A stretch of 64,000 nt of DNA, taken from positions 2,108,001-2,172,000 of the forward strand of contig PQWQ01000003.1 in NCBI GenBank assembly GCA_002943765.1, written 5' to 3'. How positions within the stretch are numbered: the first letter of the stretch is position 1; every line of letters begins with the position of its first letter. Source of the DNA: Psoroptes ovis (lineage: Eukaryota; Arthropoda; Arachnida; Sarcoptiformes; Psoroptidae). The notes under the pieces were generated by a model. It was not told the origin of the DNA. It searched no databases and worked only from the letters and a program-made list of their open reading frames with translations. Positions 60,425 to 64,000 of the stretch are shown here, piece by piece. A program made the translations under genes and the position numbers.

Positions 60425-62281
60425 TGATGATTTTTTGTTTCGTTTCGTTTCGCTCGTTTAGATTCGTTTTTGTTATGTTCAATTTCATTCATTGATTTAA
60501 ACATTCATTCGTTCATTCACAAAATTATTCTCTATATTCGATCCTAAACCAATTTGTTTTCTTCTTCTTCAAACATACATGAATATACATGAAATGAAAT
60601 GTTTTTTTTCGATGTTTGAATGTTTTCACTTTTCACTTTTCCAAATTTGTTTACTACTTTGAACCGAGAATAGTCTTTTGGCAAAGTTTTTGCTCGATGA
60701 TACCGAAAAGAATTATTATCATCAAAACATTCTTTACTTTTCATCTTGGCATTTTACATGTATCAAATATATATAAATGTTGTTGATGAGCGGCGAAAAT
60801 ACAAATAATCAAAAACAAAAACGCTTCACTTTTGGTCGATTGCTGACTGACTGATGATGGCGGCGGCAGTGGACATTGTCCATCCCATCATCATCATCAT
60901 GATCATCAGCTATTGTCATTTGATTCAATTTTCATTTTTGTTTTTTCTTTTTTCTTTTTCGTTACGCTTCGTTTTATTCCATTATTATTATCATTATATT
61001 TTCCAATTTCAAACACTGGAAACATTTTTTTTTCGTAAAACGACGCACAATATTCATTCATTCATTCGTTTTTGCTGCCATATAAGCGCAATGATCAAAA
61101 AAGAATCAAATTTTGGTGAAAATAATAAAACTTTTTTTTCCACATTCTTCTTTCACTCTCATTCAGTCATTCTTGTTGTAATCATTGATTTGAAAAATGG
61201 ATACATGGATATACCGAAACATTGAACACAGTTGAATCAGAATCAGAATTCGGTAAAAATGTGAAAACTTTTCTTGAAACAAACAAATGGAAAAAATGAA
61301 TGAATGTAAAATACATTTTCAATTGAGAAAATGTTCGAAAAATATGAAATCAAATGAAATGAAACAGAAAGCAAAGCAAAAAAAAAAATCAAAATTGTCA
61401 TGTACCAAAACACACTGGACATCGACAACTACATGAAATAAGAATCTAAAATTCATATGTTTTCAAAAGTCAAATATTTAATATCAATGTGTGATCAATG
61501 AGTGTGAATTTTTTCTTTCATTTTTTGTCTTTGAATGTCATTTTTTTTCTCCCGACATTATTCAATTCATTGATTATTATTATTTCATTGAGAGAACACG
61601 GTAGAATGAACGGAATTTTTTCATGTTTTTTACCGTATCAATTCTCAACAAAAGAAGAAGCGAAACAATGGGTTTTTCAATATTGTCATTCGCTTCTTTT
61701 GAATTCTTGCGCAATTCTGTTCTGAAATTGAAAATCTCGGATTTTTGAGATTTTGAATCAATTTTTGAAAATTGAAAATCGCTCAAATGCGTCAATATCG
61801 TTTGTAATAAAACAAAACAAAAAAAAACTTATGAAAAACAAACAAATAAAAACAGAGAAAATTGAAATATTGAATAAAATTCAATATAAAATGTGTAAGA
61901 ATTGAATTAAATTTGATAGAACTGAACGAATCGACCAGAAAAAATGAAAGATGATAATAATAAGAATGATAATAATAACAATTTCGATGAAAATAAATAT
62001 CGTCAAATGTGTTTATGTGTGTACGTTTGGTTGTACCCGAAGATAAAATGAGCAAAATTGAAAATTTTATAAAAAAGAATAAAAGATCTATTTGACATAT
62101 TTACCAAACACCGTATACAATGATATCAATAATATATCATCTAAAAAATTTGACGATAATAATAATCGTCATTGAGTAAATGAAAGAATAAAAAAAATAC
62201 AATGTTTATTTGTTTCATTGTTTATTTATTACATAATAATGATGATAATAATAATTTCAAATAATAATTCAAATATTATTT

Positions 62282-62355
62282 GGTTGTCCATAAAGTTTTT
62301 TCCGAAAGTTTCATTCGATTCGTCGATTTAATCCGAATAAACTTTTCGGACAACC
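62282..62355. mobile_element. Tiny mariner-like inverted-repeat element 2
   Basis: Ends GGTTGTCCATAAAGTTT and AAACTTTTCGGACAACC (inverted, two mismatches) around about 40 bases. The right end matches the ends of the element at 42357-42427. Internal sequences differ, so the shared part is mainly the termini, as expected of MITEs mobilised by a mariner transposase elsewhere. Confidence 0.6.
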
Positions 62356-64000
62356 CAACATGTTCAATGTATATTTTATTTCAAATTTTCAAATAAAAAG
62401 AAATTTTTCCCAAAAATGTTTCGTGTTAAAACTCAATTGAAACTCACATTCACCTTTGCTTGATATTACATTTTATTTTATTTTTCATATATTTCATTTA
62501 TTTGATTATGAACAAAAAAAAATGAAAATTTCAAATTATTATTATCGTCGTCGAAAATATTCCAAATATTTCATTTTTGATTATGATTATGATTATTATT
62601 ATTTGCTTAATTGCTCAAAAAATGAAATGAAATGATTATGTAACAATAGTAGCGACAATAATAATAATCATATTAATGATAATAATATGAAATGAATATA
62701 CCTTGAATTCATATGATAGAAATGATAAAAATTATTATTATCATTATCACCGTTATTATTATTGTATTTATTTTTCATTGTTTTTTCCAAATTCAATTTC
62801 ATTTTGTTTGTTTGTTCATTTGTTCAATTTTGAATTCTAAATTTGGACGAATTTAGCCAGAAAAATACTTGATCAAATGAATTTTCCCCATTTTTATCAT
62901 CTCAAAATGTTGATTCGAACATTAACTCTTCGTGTGATAATTACATTATTCATTGAATTCAATATGATGATTGACCTTATAGCTGAGTCTATATGTCAAT
63001 AGGTTGATGGTTTTGAATGAATATTTAAGAAATACATTGGAAATACCGAAGAATTCATTTTTTCTGCGGAACGAATTTCCAAAGGCTATAGACTTCGAGG
63101 ATTTTGTGTGTATTCCTCGTATATTCTTCCTATATTCTTTTGTAAATTAATCAAAAGAGAATTAAATTAAATGTTGGTTCACTCGTAATGTTGAAAAATT
63201 TCTTGAATTTCTCTTTCAAATCAATTCAAATAACAGAATCTTTGATTGTTTTCTGATTGTTCAAATTTAAAAATACCACACCGTAAAAATTGAAGAAAAT
63301 TTCCCTTGATTTTTTTTGTCGTTTTCCTCTGAGTTCTTCAGAATTTCATTTTTAAAAAAAATGTTTTTAAAAACATGAAACTTGGAACTTTGGAAAATTT
63401 CAAAATAAAAAATTTTTGAAATCAGAAACTCTTTCTCTTCTCTCATTTGTTCGTTCATCATCACTTTTTCACATTTTCCAAAAATAAAAATTGATGAAAA
63501 AAATTCCATAAATTCCATCTATTTTTTTCAGTTTTCTCGGCCCCATTTCTATCGAATCGTGAAAATTATCAGACGAATGAAATAATTTTTTCTCCTTTTC
63601 GTAATTTCATCATTTCAATTTAATATTTTCATTTTCATTTTCATTTTTTCATGTTCAGTTCACAGGAAAAAATGTAAAATTTTTTTTCGCTTTTTGCTTT
63701 GGTTTTGTTTCGATTTGAAAATTTCAGAATTTCACAGAATTTGAAAATTTCCAAATTTCTATATGTGAAACTTAATCAAATAATTTGCATACAATTTTTT
63801 TCCGTCTATTTTTTCGAAATACGTAGCTGTATAAATTGAAAATTAATGAAATAGAAAAGGTAGAAATGCTATGTTCTCATGAAAATGGAAAATTGAAATT
63901 AAAATGAAACTCAAATCTATTGAAATGTACTGAAAACGAAAAAACTGTGATATATTCGTGAATGAATTATAGTTGAAAAACGAACAAGAATGAAATGAAA

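Larger units (their letters stand above)
49763..64000 (+). other. First coding intron of scalloped/TEAD, running off the window
   Basis: About 14.2 kb, AT-rich and T-biased on the plus strand by eye. No second TEA exon was found. It holds a mini inverted-repeat element (62282-62355), a hairpin at 59616-59647, a possible alternative terminal exon (60366-60424), and open frames at 53115-53417 and 59811-60341 that I do not support as genes. Enhancers are likely in so long an intron of a developmental gene, but I cannot place any. Confidence 0.6.

Noticed and set aside
1..64000. CRISPR arrays, bacterial operons, rRNA or tRNA genes
   Set aside because: No regular direct repeats with unique spacers and no tRNA- or rRNA-like sequence were noticed; introns and gene families are eukaryotic.

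Overview
The window looks like nuclear DNA from a small-genome arthropod, most likely a mite (Acari, possibly astigmatid such as a dust mite). The reasons are very high A+T content, mostly short introns with GT..AG ends, closely packed conserved animal genes and long Asn/Asp/Gln/His/Ser-rich low-complexity protein segments. The organism call is inference; no rRNA, tRNA, operon or bacterial signal was seen.

Left third (1-27.2 kb) is gene-dense. In order: an eight-exon Rab11-FIP3/4 (nuclear fallout) homologue (408-4437, +); a tandem pair of two-exon genes for an unfamiliar zinc-module protein (5253-6437 and 7154-8337, both -); the stub of a third copy; a Ty3/Gypsy LTR retrotransposon with LTRs that look identical (8529-13353, reverse orientation, target duplication CTAC); TSEN54, a tRNA-splicing endonuclease subunit (13656-15083, +); an unrecognised Asn/Gln-rich protein (15220-15915, -); a short KATNIP homologue (16773-18090, +); COX6B (18329-18783, -); a small predicted secreted peptide (19021-19321, -); a glycine-rich secreted protein (19943-20593, -); TNPO3, the SR-protein importin (22796-25978, +); and a Cys-rich single-pass membrane protein (26182-27084, -).

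Right two thirds (27.1-64 kb) are almost empty of recognisable coding sequence. The one clear exon is the first coding exon of the TEA-domain transcription factor scalloped/TEAD (49486-49762, +), which stops inside the DNA-binding domain. The following intron runs off the window. The rest is AT-rich sequence with microsatellites, two tiny mariner-like inverted-repeat elements (about 42357 and 62282), a hairpin next to a possible small gene near 40 kb, and a possible alternative terminal exon at 60366-60424 whose phase matches the scalloped exon. I read this half as the upstream region and long intron of one developmental regulator gene.

The genes do not form one pathway. They are housekeeping and trafficking genes (Rab11 traffic, tRNA splicing, cilium/microtubule, respiratory chain, nuclear import) beside a Hippo-pathway transcription factor. 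The most unusual part is 4.95-13.6 kb, where a duplicated zinc-module gene array has been invaded by a retrotransposon that is probably young.
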